From an uncultured Methylococcaceae bacterium (lineage in GTDB: Bacteria; Pseudomonadota; Gammaproteobacteria; Methylococcales; Methylomonadaceae), in the NCBI GenBank assembly GCA_903939355.1, contig CAJAHC010000464.1, forward strand, positions 1 through 26,303: a stretch of 26,303 nt of DNA, given 5' to 3'. Under the pieces are notes generated by a model. That model ran no database searches. It was given only the letters and a program-made list of their open reading frames with translations, and was not told the origin of the DNA. Both the position numbers and the translations under genes were made by a program. Shown here piece by piece: positions 8,115-16,540 of the stretch; within the stretch, counting starts at the first letter, position 1; each line of letters starts with the position of its first letter.

Positions 8115-9869
8115 ATGGACATTATATTTAAAGAATACTGTAAAGTGGTTTGGCAAAAGAAATGGTATTTTTTTATGGCGTTATTCGCCTTAGGTTGCTC
8201 GATGACACTGGATTTATCAGCTCCCGTTTATTATAAAAACATTGCCAACGAGTTGGCGTCACCTTACTCAGAAGCCACACTTTATTCGTTACTGGATAAT
8301 TTAAAAACCATTGTATTTATTTACACCGGCGTATGGTTTTCTTGGCGCTTACTTGAAATAGCGATCATTCCGCTAGATGGTGGCGGTATTAATTTATTGG
8401 AAAAGCGCTGCTTTGATGTTCTTAAAAAACAAAAATACGCTTTTTTTGAGAACAGTTTTTCGGGGAGCTTAATTAAACAAGCCAATCGCTTCTCACGCTC
8501 TTTTGAAACCATTATGGACTGGTTTTTATTTCAGTTTTTCATGAATATTGTCGCCGTCATTATTTCCTTTACAATCTTTTACCAACAACAACCGGAGTTT
8601 GCCTATTACTTCCTGTTGTGGGTTAGTCTTTTTATTATCTGGAATATTTCCTTCTCACTCTGGAAGATGCGTTTTGATCAGGCAGTTGCTCAAGCGGATT
8701 CAATAGTGGGTGGTGTTTATTCAGATGCCATCAGCAATATTTTCATTGTCAAAAGCTTTGCCATGGAAGCCCGTGAACAAGCACACATCAATAAAGCATC
8801 AGATGTTGTTTATCAAAAGAAAAAAATAGCCTGGTTTTTTACCTTCGCCTCCTTCGCCGTCCAAGGCATCATGACCTTTGGCATTGAATTGTTATTGGTT
8901 TATTTAATGATTCAAAAATGGATACTCGGTCATTTTCAAGTAGGCGAATTTGTTTTATTTCAGTCCATTATGATTATTCTGATTCAACGCTTATGGGAAT
9001 TCGGTCGTAATATAAGAACCTTGTTTACTGCCTTGGCTGATGCTTCGGAAATGGCAGAAGTTTTCAGGAAAATTGATATTGAGGAGGATGCAGTTGACGC
9101 ACTCCCATTAACCATAAAAAAAGGCGCCATTAGTTTTAACCAACTCGGTTTTAACTATAACCAAGAAAACACTAGGCAAGCCCCTTTATTTAACGATTTT
9201 AATCTGACGATTAAAGCCGGTGAAAAAATTGCTTTAGTCGGACAATCCGGCTCGGGCAAATCAACCTTAACCAAATTACTCTTTCGTTTTCTTGATCCTC
9301 AACAAGGCTCAATCAGTTTTGATGGCGTTAATGCAAAGGCATTTACCTTAGAAGCCTTGCGCAAACAGATATCCATGGTACCGCAACAACCCGATCTCTT
9401 TCACCGTTCCATAAGGGATAACATTACCTTGGGCGCTAACATTTCAGAAACAGCCCTTATTGAAGTTGCCAAGAAATCCCGCAGTCTTGAATTCATCAAT
9501 TGTTTGCCTGAGCAATTTGACACTATGGTAGGTGAACGGGGTGTGAAACTATCTGGCGGAGAAAGGCAACGCATTGCCATTGCCCGGGCTTTTCTCGAAG
9601 ACGCACCCATCATAGTGTTAGATGAAGCAACCAGCGCCCTTGATTCACTCACTGAAAAACAACTACAACTTGCTATTTTTGAACTCATAAAAAATAAAAC
9701 AGCCATTATTATCGCCCATCGGCTATCTACTATTTTGAGCATGGACAGGATTATCGTCTTAGAAAAAGGACGTATTATCGAACAAGGCTCTCATCAGCAA
9801 TTATTGGCTAACAAAGGCAAATACTTCGCTATGTGGCAACATCAAAGCGGTAGTTTTCTGGTTGACTAA
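8115..9869 (+). CDS. ABC exporter half-transporter (fused TMD-NBD)
   Basis: This 584-residue protein is a type IV ABC exporter of the MsbA/ABCB layout and should work as a homodimer in the inner membrane. About six hydrophobic segments fill residues 15-310. The nucleotide-binding domain follows, with Walker A GQSGSGKST (376-384), a Q-loop around 424, signature LSGGERQR (479-486), Walker B IIVLDE (499-504) followed by the D-loop SALD, and the switch His535 in IIAHRLST. All catalytic residues are present, so it should hydrolyse ATP. The substrate cannot be told from sequence; lipid, peptide or drug export are all possible. It is transcribed away from arsR with 147 bases between the starts. That could mean shared control, but nothing in the protein indicates arsenic. 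No strong ribosome binding site is visible. Confidence 0.9.
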   Translation: MDIIFKEYCKVVWQKKWYFFMALFALGCSMTLDLSAPVYYKNIANELASPYSEATLYSLLDNLKTIVFIYTGVWFSWRLLEIAIIPLDGGGINLLEKRCFDVLKKQKYAFFENSFSGSLIKQANRFSRSFETIMDWFLFQFFMNIVAVIISFTIFYQQQPEFAYYFLLWVSLFIIWNISFSLWKMRFDQAVAQADSIVGGVYSDAISNIFIVKSFAMEAREQAHINKASDVVYQKKKIAWFFTFASFAVQGIMTFGIELLLVYLMIQKWILGHFQVGEFVLFQSIMIILIQRLWEFGRNIRTLFTALADASEMAEVFRKIDIEEDAVDALPLTIKKGAISFNQLGFNYNQENTRQAPLFNDFNLTIKAGEKIALVGQSGSGKSTLTKLLFRFLDPQQGSISFDGVNAKAFTLEALRKQISMVPQQPDLFHRSIRDNITLGANISETALIEVAKKSRSLEFINCLPEQFDTMVGERGVKLSGGERQRIAIARAFLEDAPIIVLDEATSALDSLTEKQLQLAIFELIKNKTAIIIAHRLSTILSMDRIIVLEKGRIIEQGSHQQLLANKGKYFAMWQHQSGSFLVD

Positions 9870-10068
9870 TCCGTCTAATAATCCTATAGCGGCAACCTTA
9901 TAAATAGTTACTTTTGTTTTTGGCAAATACAAATAAAACCACAACAAAATAAATGGCAAATACTGCGCCGTATTTATGACAAAAGTTAATTAGAAAAAAA
10001 ACCATCCCTTAAAAATAAGCACCTAAAAAGCATTTTTTAAAATATAGTTGCTTTACCTAAGATATCTG

Positions 10069-10096
10069 TTGTTTTTTTTATCCAACACTATATATT
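10069..10096 (+). promoter_or_regulatory. Candidate nrdJ promoter
   Basis: TTGTTT (10069-10074) and TATATT (10091-10096) are separated by 16 bases and would start transcription near 10103. The -10 lies inside the first NrdR box, which fits repression by promoter occlusion. The region is AT-rich, so alternative -10 elements exist. Confidence 0.4.
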
Positions 10097-10131
10097 GTGT
10101 CAATATTTTAAAAATACACTACATATAGATA
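10085..10131. promoter_or_regulatory. Tandem NrdR boxes
   Basis: Box 1 (10085-10100) is ACACTATATATTGTGT and agrees at every position with the NrdR-box consensus acaCwAtATaTwGtgt as I recall it. Box 2 (10116-10131) is ACACTACATATAGATA and agrees at 12 of 16. The boxes start 31 bases apart with 15 bases between them, the spacing typical of NrdR targets, which puts both on one face of the helix. NrdR is the zinc-finger/ATP-cone repressor of ribonucleotide reductase genes; its own gene is not in this window. Confidence 0.85.
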
Positions 10132-10215
10132 TTTATCCTTAAATCATCCGGGCACATAAGATGCTGATTTATGGTTACTTTCACTTATTTACTTTGACAA
10201 CCAGGGACACTCCTC

Positions 10216-12366
10216 ATGCCAGCACAACTTCATGTTATCCCCAATACCGTGACAGAAATCCCTTTTCAAGATGCCTCAATGGATATTTGGGATACTAAAT
10301 ATCGCTTAAAAAGCAAAGATGGTGTCGCCCTTGATGGTTCTATTGATGAGACCTATCAACGAGTTGCCAAAGCTCTCTCTGAAGTTGAAAAAGGTAGCAA
10401 AAAACAGGAGCAGTATTACGCAGAGTTTCTTTGGGCTTTACGCCAAGGCGTTATTCCCGCCGGACGAATTATTTCCAATGCTGGCGCTTTAGCTCATAAA
10501 CCTGCCACATCAACCATTAACTGCACGGTATCGGGCACTATTGCCGACTCAATGGATGACATACTGGGGAAAGTACATGAAGCAGGTTTGACCCTTAAGG
10601 CAGGCTGTGGAATAGGTTATGAATTTTCAACCCTACGCCCCAAAGATGCTTATGTATCAGGTGCAGGCGCTTATACTTCAGGACCGCTGTCATTTATGGA
10701 TATCTATGACAAGATGTGTTTTACCGTATCCTCTGCGGGTGGGCGGCGTGGCGCACAAATGGCTACATTTGATATTGGTCATCCTGATGTCGTTGATTTT
10801 ATTCGCGCCAAACGTGAGAATGGCCGCTTACGACAATTTAATTTATCGCTATTAATTACCACTGAGTTTATGCAGGCAGTCAAAAATGACAAGCCTTGGC
10901 CATTATCATTTCCCGTTACCGAAAAAGAAGTCAAGCTAGACAATCTAGACTTAAAAAACAGCAGCCAAATCATCTGGCGCGAACTACCTGGCAAAGAAGG
11001 TTACGTTGTTAATGATGACGGGCTGATCGCTTGCAAAGTTGCCAAAACCATCCCAGCACGCAGATTATGGGACATCATCATGAGTTCTACTTATGATTAT
11101 GCAGAACCGGGCTTTATTCTTATCGACAAAGTCAATGAAATGAATAACAACTGGTTTTGTGAAAAAATTCGTGCGACTAATCCTTGTGGAGAACAGCCAC
11201 TCCCCCCTTATGGCAGTTGCTTGTTAGGCTCAATCAACTTAACCCGTTTTGTCAAAAAACCCTTTACTAATGATGCCCATTTTGATTGGGACGCTTACCG
11301 CAAAACCATCAACATATTTACCCGAATGCTTGATAACGTCGTAGAAATCAATGGCTTGCCACTACCCCAACAGCGTGATGAAATTGTCAGTAAACGTCGC
11401 CATGGCATGGGTTATTTGGGGCTAGGCTCAACTGTTACGATGCTGGGCATGAAGTACGGCGATTCATCTTCCGTAGACTTTACCGAAGAAGTCACCAAAA
11501 TTTTAGCTGTCGAAGGCTGGAAAGCTGCCTTATCACTTGCTCAAGAAAAAGGCCCTGCACCCATTATGTTGCAACAATTCATTGTCACCGGTGAAATGTT
11601 ACACAAACGTCCCGAAATGATTACTGATGGATATAAAGTAGGTGACCAAGTACCAGGCAAACTTTTACTCGCAAAATATAGTCGCTATATGCAACAACTG
11701 GCTAAAGAAGAACCAGAACTGGTTGCCGAACTCATTGAAACCGGCGCACGATTTACTCATCACAGTTCTATTGCACCCACCGGCACTATATCTTTATCTT
11801 TAGCCAATAATGCCAGTAACGGTATTGAACCCAGTTTTGCACATCATTATTCACGCAATGTGATACGTGCCGGTAAAAAGTCAAAAGAAAAAATCGATGT
11901 ATTTTCTTTTGAGTTATTAGCTTATCGGGAAATGGTCAATGCCAATGCTATGCCCTATAGTGACAATCCTGAACAAGCACTGCCGGACTACTTTATAGCT
12001 GCTGATGATGTGACGCCAAAACAACATGTTGATATTCAGGCCGCCGCGCAAAAATGGATAGATTCCTCCATCTCTAAAACGGCCAATGTACCAACCGATT
12101 TTCCTTATGAAGATTTTAAATCCATTTATGAATACGCTTACGACAAAGGCTTGAAAGGTTGTACCACCTTCCGCTTTAACCCTGAAGTGTTCCAAGGCGT
12201 CTTGGTTAAAGAATCGGATCTGGAAAACACGACTTATCAATTTACTCTTGAAGATGGTGAAGTGATTGAACTAAAAGGCAATGAAGACGTGGAATATGAT
12301 GGTGAGACTCACAGTGCTGCCAATTTGTTTGATGCCTTAAAAGAAGGCTATTACGGTAAATTCTAA
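10216..12366 (+). CDS. nrdJa: Adenosylcobalamin-dependent (class II) ribonucleotide reductase, catalytic part
   Basis: This subunit converts ribonucleotides to deoxyribonucleotides using a thiyl radical made with adenosylcobalamin, independently of oxygen. The 716 residues carry the catalytic triad N322, C324 (thiyl radical) and E326 in TNPCGEQPLPPYGSC. C335 and C103 (STINCTVSG) form the substrate-reducing disulfide pair; the 11-residue step from C324 to C335 equals that of the Thermotoga enzyme. The C-terminal barrel motif PTGTISLSLANNASNGIEP (residues 521-539, approximate) is also present. The protein lacks the TSCPD domain and the C-terminal redox cysteines of one-piece NrdJ; these are on the next gene, as in the split NrdJa/NrdJb of Pseudomonas. 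AGGGA about 10 bases before the ATG may be the ribosome binding site. Two NrdR boxes lie upstream. Confidence 0.95.
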   Translation: MPAQLHVIPNTVTEIPFQDASMDIWDTKYRLKSKDGVALDGSIDETYQRVAKALSEVEKGSKKQEQYYAEFLWALRQGVIPAGRIISNAGALAHKPATSTINCTVSGTIADSMDDILGKVHEAGLTLKAGCGIGYEFSTLRPKDAYVSGAGAYTSGPLSFMDIYDKMCFTVSSAGGRRGAQMATFDIGHPDVVDFIRAKRENGRLRQFNLSLLITTEFMQAVKNDKPWPLSFPVTEKEVKLDNLDLKNSSQIIWRELPGKEGYVVNDDGLIACKVAKTIPARRLWDIIMSSTYDYAEPGFILIDKVNEMNNNWFCEKIRATNPCGEQPLPPYGSCLLGSINLTRFVKKPFTNDAHFDWDAYRKTINIFTRMLDNVVEINGLPLPQQRDEIVSKRRHGMGYLGLGSTVTMLGMKYGDSSSVDFTEEVTKILAVEGWKAALSLAQEKGPAPIMLQQFIVTGEMLHKRPEMITDGYKVGDQVPGKLLLAKYSRYMQQLAKEEPELVAELIETGARFTHHSSIAPTGTISLSLANNASNGIEPSFAHHYSRNVIRAGKKSKEKIDVFSFELLAYREMVNANAMPYSDNPEQALPDYFIAADDVTPKQHVDIQAAAQKWIDSSISKTANVPTDFPYEDFKSIYEYAYDKGLKGCTTFRFNPEVFQGVLVKESDLENTTYQFTLEDGEVIELKGNEDVEYDGETHSAANLFDALKEGYYGKF

Positions 12367-12427
12367 CCTTCGCTAGGGCAATACCTCGAACCTGCCCCAT
12401 TGCACCAAATCTATCAGGAAAAATATC

Positions 12428-13126
12428 ATGGCATATGCAATTAACAAAAAAATTATTAGCTACAAAGTAGTTAACACTGAAGACAAAGCCATCGCCGAAC
12501 AAGCCAAACTTGAGTCTCAAAAAACTCATCTGGAAAGTATGCATGAAAATGTAACCCGTCCGGAAATTCTTTATGGCTCAACTTACAAAATCAAAACCCC
12601 GCAATCAGAACATGCCTTGTATATCACAATCAATGACATGATCTTGAATATGGATACTGAGCACGAAGAACGACGTCCGTATGAGGTATTTATTAACTCC
12701 AAAAACATGGAGCATTTCCAGTGGGTGTTGGCGCTTACTCGCGTCATTTCAGCTGTCTTTAGAAAAGGTGGAGATGCTTGCTTTTTGGTGGAGGAACTTA
12801 AATCAGTTTTTGATCCCAAAGGGGGTTACTTCAAAAAAGGTGGCGTATTTATGCCTTCTTTAGTAGCTGAAATTGGCTGTACTATCGAACAGCATCTCAA
12901 GAAAATCGGTATGCTTCAAACCAATGATATGGATAATCATCAAAAACAATTCTTAAACGCCAAACGTAAAGAATTTGAAGCCATTCACAGTGATACATCA
13001 ATACTAGATGAAACTGGCAGTTTTCCCGCTAAAGCTTTACTCTGTGGAAAATGCCAAACCAAAGCCCTAGTATTAATGGATGGCTGCATGACTTGCTTGA
13101 ATTGTGGCGATAGTAAGTGTGGCTAA
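12428..13126 (+). CDS. nrdJb: Class II ribonucleotide reductase C-terminal subunit NrdJb
   Basis: This 232-residue protein supplies the part missing from NrdJa. Residues 45-165 look like the TSCPD-type domain found at the end of one-piece class II reductases (EVFINSKNMEHFQWVLALTR, then a MPSLVAEIGCTIEQHL helix). The last 30 residues hold six cysteines: C206-x2-C209 and C220-x2-C223, a probable zinc ribbon, followed by C226 and C231. These last two match the terminal pair that shuttles electrons from thioredoxin to the active-site disulfide. AGGA lies about 9 bases before the ATG, and the gene follows nrdJa by 61 bases on the same strand, so the two are almost certainly co-transcribed. The split is a clean gene boundary rather than a frameshift, since each part has its own start and stop. 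Confidence 0.9.
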   Translation: MAYAINKKIISYKVVNTEDKAIAEQAKLESQKTHLESMHENVTRPEILYGSTYKIKTPQSEHALYITINDMILNMDTEHEERRPYEVFINSKNMEHFQWVLALTRVISAVFRKGGDACFLVEELKSVFDPKGGYFKKGGVFMPSLVAEIGCTIEQHLKKIGMLQTNDMDNHQKQFLNAKRKEFEAIHSDTSILDETGSFPAKALLCGKCQTKALVLMDGCMTCLNCGDSKCG

Positions 13127-13189
13127 ACCTCACATAACACCACTCAATTTTAGTTAATTTGTCGAATAAACACAGTAAAATCGGCACAT

Positions 13190-13231
13190 AAAAAAGCCCC
13201 GTGAGAAGATTAAAACTTACGGGGCTTTTTT
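13190..13231. terminator. Bidirectional intrinsic terminator
   Basis: A stem of about 16 bp (13190-13205 with 13216-13231, one G-U pair) encloses a 10-base loop. Its core is GCCCCGT/ACGGGGC, and the flanks are an A-run on the left and a T-run on the right, so it ends transcripts from both sides. It lies between the convergent nrdJb and the secreted-protein gene, 63 and 44 bases from their stops. Confidence 0.92.
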
Positions 13232-13275
13232 TAGAATGGCTGGAACAGAGAGTTAAATACCCCCCGTCAAACAAA

Positions 13276-13812
13276 TTAATTTGGCATCAAAGGAAGCTTA
13301 GCACCAATAACGACATCGCCAGCACCTTGTAAAACACTTTCAACTTGCAAAGCACGCGCCGCAATTGTTTTTGTGGTTGCTTTGGCCAACGCAGCATAGT
13401 AATTTGCATCAAGTGAGACGCGTTTTTTACGAAAATCGATCATACGTTTTGCAATTTCGCCAGCCTTAGCATCTGTCATCTTATCAAGATTATTCAAATA
13501 ATCGTCAATATTCGCCAAACGTTTATCATTTAAAGCCACCAACTTAGCGTTAAAAACATAATAAACATTCAAAAACTTCTTCTCTTGATCAGCATCCAAC
13601 TTCAACGCTCTCTTGACGAAAGCTTCTTTATCCATTTCCAGTGCGAATCGAAACATTTCAAGTTCGTTGCCAGGAGAAGCTACTTTTGAAGACGTCTCTG
13701 GTGAAGGAGTTGCTGACGTGCTACTTACATCTTCAGCGTGAGTGATACCATTAACAGCAAAAAAACTAAAACTTGATACAGCAAGAATGAGTGCTAATTT
13801 TTTGTATTTCAT
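13276..13812 (-). CDS. Small secreted all-helical protein of unknown function
   Basis: The frame can be extended to 13908, but the ATG at 13812 has a good ribosome binding site (GGAG, 7 bases upstream) and begins a classic signal peptide. KYKK is followed by a hydrophobic run and a probable cleavage after Ala26 (ITHA|ED). The mature protein has a Ser/Thr/Pro/Ala linker (residues 27-50) and then about 120 residues of predicted amphipathic helix rich in Lys, Asp, Glu and Ala, including DADQEKKFLNVYYVFNAKL and KRMIDFRKKR. Its size, periplasmic location and helical pattern recall Spy/CpxP (LTxxQ) proteins, but no LTxxQ motif is present, so I do not assign it. There are no cysteines after the signal peptide. 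It is divergent from the DUF4239 gene, with 204 bases between starts. Confidence 0.83.
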   Translation of the reverse strand: MKYKKLALILAVSSFSFFAVNGITHAEDVSSTSATPSPETSSKVASPGNELEMFRFALEMDKEAFVKRALKLDADQEKKFLNVYYVFNAKLVALNDKRLANIDDYLNNLDKMTDAKAGEIAKRMIDFRKKRVSLDANYYAALAKATTKTIAARALQVESVLQGAGDVVIGAKLPLMPN

Positions 13813-14016
13813 AAATGACTCCAAAGTAAGAAAGTATTTTAAAACTGAACTGTAGCTGAAATGAGTAAATAAAGATACATTGAGGAGAACAATATAACTT
13901 GCCAACAAGATGTCTTTTGGAAAAAAGATACTATCCCTGTCCTGATATTTGACGCTGAATATACGTTTGTGCCAAAATCAAGCCTTTAAACTAACCGTTA
14001 TCTAGGTACATTATCA

Positions 14017-14841
14017 ATGAATTGGATTTACGACATTCCAACATGGGCATTAGGCTTGTTGATCATTGGACCAATCCTGTTAGTATCATCTACAGTACTC
14101 ATCTTATGTCGAACTTGGATTTATGACAACTTTCGTCTCAGTAGCAATACAAATGACGGTGTAAACGGTTTTTTTTCTGCCATGGGAATGTTATACGGCT
14201 TATTGCTTAGCCTTGTTGCTGTGTCTACATGGCAAAATTTAGAATACGTAGATGGCCTTGCTAACAAAGAATCAACCGCGATTGTCGAGCTATATAGAGA
14301 CGTAAGTACTTTAGAGGAACCCGCTAAGGACAAACTACATCAAGATCTAGAAGATTACCTGAATTATATAATTAACGTTGCTTGGCCAGGTCACAAACTG
14401 GGCAAGGTTCCTTCAGGTGGGACCGTTATACTCACTCATTTTATTGGGCGCTTATCTACCTACCATACCACTAATGTAGAACAGCAGATCTTCTTGGCTG
14501 AAGTCTTTACCGCCTATAATAGACTCATTGATGTTAGAAGGTTAAGAATGCATGCTGTCGCAGATACTGGAATAGGTCCGATTATCTGGACCGTAATTTT
14601 AGTAGGCGGCGCCTTGACTCTCTCAGGAGGTTTTCTTATACACTTGCCTACCTTAAAAGGACATCTATTTATGAATGGTCTTTTTTCTATATTATTAGGC
14701 CTTATGATATTTCTGTTAACTGCTATCGATCAACCATTTCGTGGCGAAATGGGTATATCTCCTAATGCTTATAGCACTACCTTGGCCGGACTAAAGGATC
14801 TTGATTTCAAAAACACCATGAGCATAGATGTCTCCAAATAA
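14017..14841 (+). CDS. DUF4239 (bestrophin-like) membrane protein
   Basis: This 274-residue protein has four hydrophobic helices (about 10-31, 51-71, 186-209 and 217-237), with a polar region of about 110 residues between the second and third. The motif DQPFRGEMGIS (238-248) after the fourth helix is characteristic of DUF4239 proteins, which have been compared with bestrophin ion channels on topology. NDGVNGFFSAMGMLYGLLL in helix 2 is also typical of the family. The cellular role is not known, and channel activity is only an analogy. AGG lies 11 bases before the ATG. It stands alone between the divergent secreted-protein gene and the convergent phoU. Confidence 0.85.
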   Translation: MNWIYDIPTWALGLLIIGPILLVSSTVLILCRTWIYDNFRLSSNTNDGVNGFFSAMGMLYGLLLSLVAVSTWQNLEYVDGLANKESTAIVELYRDVSTLEEPAKDKLHQDLEDYLNYIINVAWPGHKLGKVPSGGTVILTHFIGRLSTYHTTNVEQQIFLAEVFTAYNRLIDVRRLRMHAVADTGIGPIIWTVILVGGALTLSGGFLIHLPTLKGHLFMNGLFSILLGLMIFLLTAIDQPFRGEMGISPNAYSTTLAGLKDLDFKNTMSIDVSK

Positions 14842-14912
14842 AAATACCGCAATAAATCAAACAAGATGAAGGTAAAAAGATGCTTAGGGGGATCAGAAAA
14901 TACTGGAGCTTG

Positions 14913-14957
14913 AGAGTTTTAAACTCTGGTTCCCCTAGCAGGGCTAGGGGAACCAGA
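14913..14957. repeat. Perfect 15-bp-stem hairpin with overlapping palindrome
   Basis: TCTGGTTCCCCTAGC (14925-14939) and its exact complement (14943-14957) flank a three-base loop. The palindrome AGAGTTT-T-AAACTCT (14913-14927) overlaps its left foot by three bases, so two cruciform-like structures compete. No T-run follows on either strand, so it is not a normal intrinsic terminator. Its position between convergent genes and its shape are those of REP-type elements, but no second copy exists in this window. It may still slow polymerase between DUF4239 and phoU. Confidence 0.65.
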
Positions 14958-14972
14958 AGTCAGTGAGATATT

Positions 14973-15689
14973 CTATCTTTTTATTTTAACTACTTTTTCC
15001 AACTCTTCTTGGCTTAAATGGCGAACATTTTCGCCTTGAATCATGTAAACCAAATGTTCACAGATATAACAAGCGTGATCGCCGATTCTTTCCAAGGCAC
15101 GGACTGTCCAAAGAACATCTAACGTCCGTGTTATATTTCTTGGATCTTCCATCATGCGGGTAATCAGTTGTCTGAGAACACTGTCATATTCACGATCAAC
15201 CTTAATATCCAGTGAGGTAATTTCCGGCACTTTCTCTAAACTCATTCTTGCAAAAGCATCCAATGCATCATGCAACATACTCTTAACTAAGTTAGACATG
15301 TGCTCTAATTCATAATGAGGGAGTGTTTTTTCGCTACCTGATAATTTAATTGCCATTTCAGCAATATGTTCAGCCTTATCACCCACTCTTTCAATTTCAT
15401 GAATAATTTTGATAACCGCAATCAATAACCTTAAGTCAAAAGCAGTAGGTTGCCGTAAAGCCAAAATTTGCGAACATTCATTATCTATCGACACTTCCAG
15501 CAAATCAACATCATTATCCTGTTTGATAACCTGTTCTGCCAGCTCCATATTACCTGTAGTATAGGCTTCAATTGCTTGTTCTATCTGGCGTTCAACCAAA
15601 CCACCCATAATTAAAACTTTATTACGTATATCTTCCAATTCTTTATTAAACTGTTCGGATATGTGATGCCCAATTTTGCTGTTATCCAT
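14973..15689 (-). CDS. phoU: Phosphate signalling protein PhoU
   Basis: PhoU links the Pst transporter to the PhoR/PhoB two-component system and restrains Pho-regulon expression and phosphate uptake when phosphate is plentiful. The 238 residues form two three-helix bundles, each with the E-x-x-D metal-site signature: ERVGDKAEHIAEMAI in the first half and ERIGDHACYICEHLV in the second. A strong ribosome binding site AAGGAG lies 7 bases upstream. The gene is last in the pst operon, 13 bases after pstB, the usual arrangement. phoB and phoR are not in the window. Confidence 0.97.
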   Translation of the reverse strand: MDNSKIGHHISEQFNKELEDIRNKVLIMGGLVERQIEQAIEAYTTGNMELAEQVIKQDNDVDLLEVSIDNECSQILALRQPTAFDLRLLIAVIKIIHEIERVGDKAEHIAEMAIKLSGSEKTLPHYELEHMSNLVKSMLHDALDAFARMSLEKVPEITSLDIKVDREYDSVLRQLITRMMEDPRNITRTLDVLWTVRALERIGDHACYICEHLVYMIQGENVRHLSQEELEKVVKIKR

Positions 15690-15702
15690 TGTCTACTCCT
15701 TA

Positions 15703-16536
15703 TTAACCATAACGACCGGTAATGTAATCTTCTGTTTGTTTTTTTACTGGATTGGTAAATAATTCACTGGTGGTTCCCATCTCAATCAATTCACCCATAT
15801 ACATAAAAGCCGTATAATCGGAAACACGCGCAGCTTGTTGCATATTATGAGTAACGATAACTATCGTATATTTTTCTTTAAGCTCATTGATCAGCTCTTC
15901 AATCTTTAATGTTGAAATAGGATCTAAAGCAGAGGCTGGTTCATCTAACAGCAACACTTCTGGTTCAATTGCAATCGCTCGAGCAATAACTAATCTTTGT
16001 TGTTGCCCACCTGACATACCAAGTGCATTATCATTCAACCGATCTTTCATTTCATCCCAGAGCGCTGCTCCACGTAGAGAATTTTCAACCGTTTCTTCTA
16101 AGATGCGCTTATCATTAATACCTTGAATCCGAAGGCCGTAAGCCACATTTTCAAATATAGATTTAGGAAAAGGATTAGGCTTTTGAAATACCATGCCTAC
16201 ACGTCTTCTTAAAGCCGCTACATTAACTGCTTTATCATAGATATTTTCGCCATTAAGCAAAATTTTTCCATCGATTTTAGCGCTGTCAACGAGATCATTC
16301 ATGCGATTAATACAACGTAATAACGTTGATTTTCCACAACCACTAGGGCCAATATAGGCTGTTACTTTTTTCTTGGACATTTCCATATTAATGTCATGTA
16401 ATGCCTGCTTTTCACCGTAAAAAAGATTGAGATTTTCTACCTTGATGCAAGTTTCATTTGGCTCATTCCGACCGCCTTTACCGCGTAAAACAGAACTCAT
16501 ATCAATTGCGTGTGAACGTGCTTGTTGTTCTGACAT
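15703..16536 (-). CDS. pstB: Phosphate ABC transporter ATP-binding protein PstB
   Basis: This is the ATPase of the high-affinity phosphate importer. The 277 residues have Walker [10 protein letters not shown] (63-71), the PstB-typical [21 protein letters not shown], the signature MSGGQQQR, Walker [13 protein letters not shown] and the switch His in [16 protein letters not shown]. An N-terminal extension of about 28 residues precedes the core and is common in the family. GAAGG lies about 8 bases before the ATG. Only four bases separate it from pstA, indicating translational coupling. Confidence 0.98.
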   Translation of the reverse strand: MSEQQARSHAIDMSSVLRGKGGRNEPNETCIKVENLNLFYGEKQALHDINMEMSKKKVTAYIGPSGCGKSTLLRCINRMNDLVDSAKIDGKILLNGENIYDKAVNVAALRRRVGMVFQKPNPFPKSIFENVAYGLRIQGINDKRILEETVENSLRGAALWDEMKDRLNDNALGMSGGQQQRLVIARAIAIEPEVLLLDEPASALDPISTLKIEELINELKEKYTIVIVTHNMQQAARVSDYTAFMYMGELIEMGTTSELFTNPVKKQTEDYITGRYG

Positions 16537-16540
16537 TTAT

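Larger units (their letters stand above)
9870..10215. other. 346-bp intergenic region upstream of nrdJ
   Basis: This very AT-rich gap holds no reading frame I would support. The left half shows no convincing terminator for the ABC gene. The right half contains the NrdR boxes and a candidate nrdJ promoter, listed separately. I looked for a cobalamin-riboswitch B12 box and saw none. Confidence 0.7.

Noticed and set aside
9401..9742. A 113-codon open frame on the minus strand opposite the ABC transporter ATPase domain.
   Set aside because: It is the antisense of conserved Walker and signature motifs and has no independent support.
9870..10215. Possible cobalamin riboswitch before the B12-dependent reductase.
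   Set aside because: No B12-box-like conserved core or paired helices could be seen. The region is explained by NrdR boxes, and riboswitches usually control B12-independent alternatives or uptake genes.
13813..13908. N-terminal extension of 32 residues on the secreted helical protein.
   Set aside because: It would place a second hydrophobic stretch ahead of a complete signal peptide, whereas the internal ATG at 13812 has a GGAG ribosome binding site.
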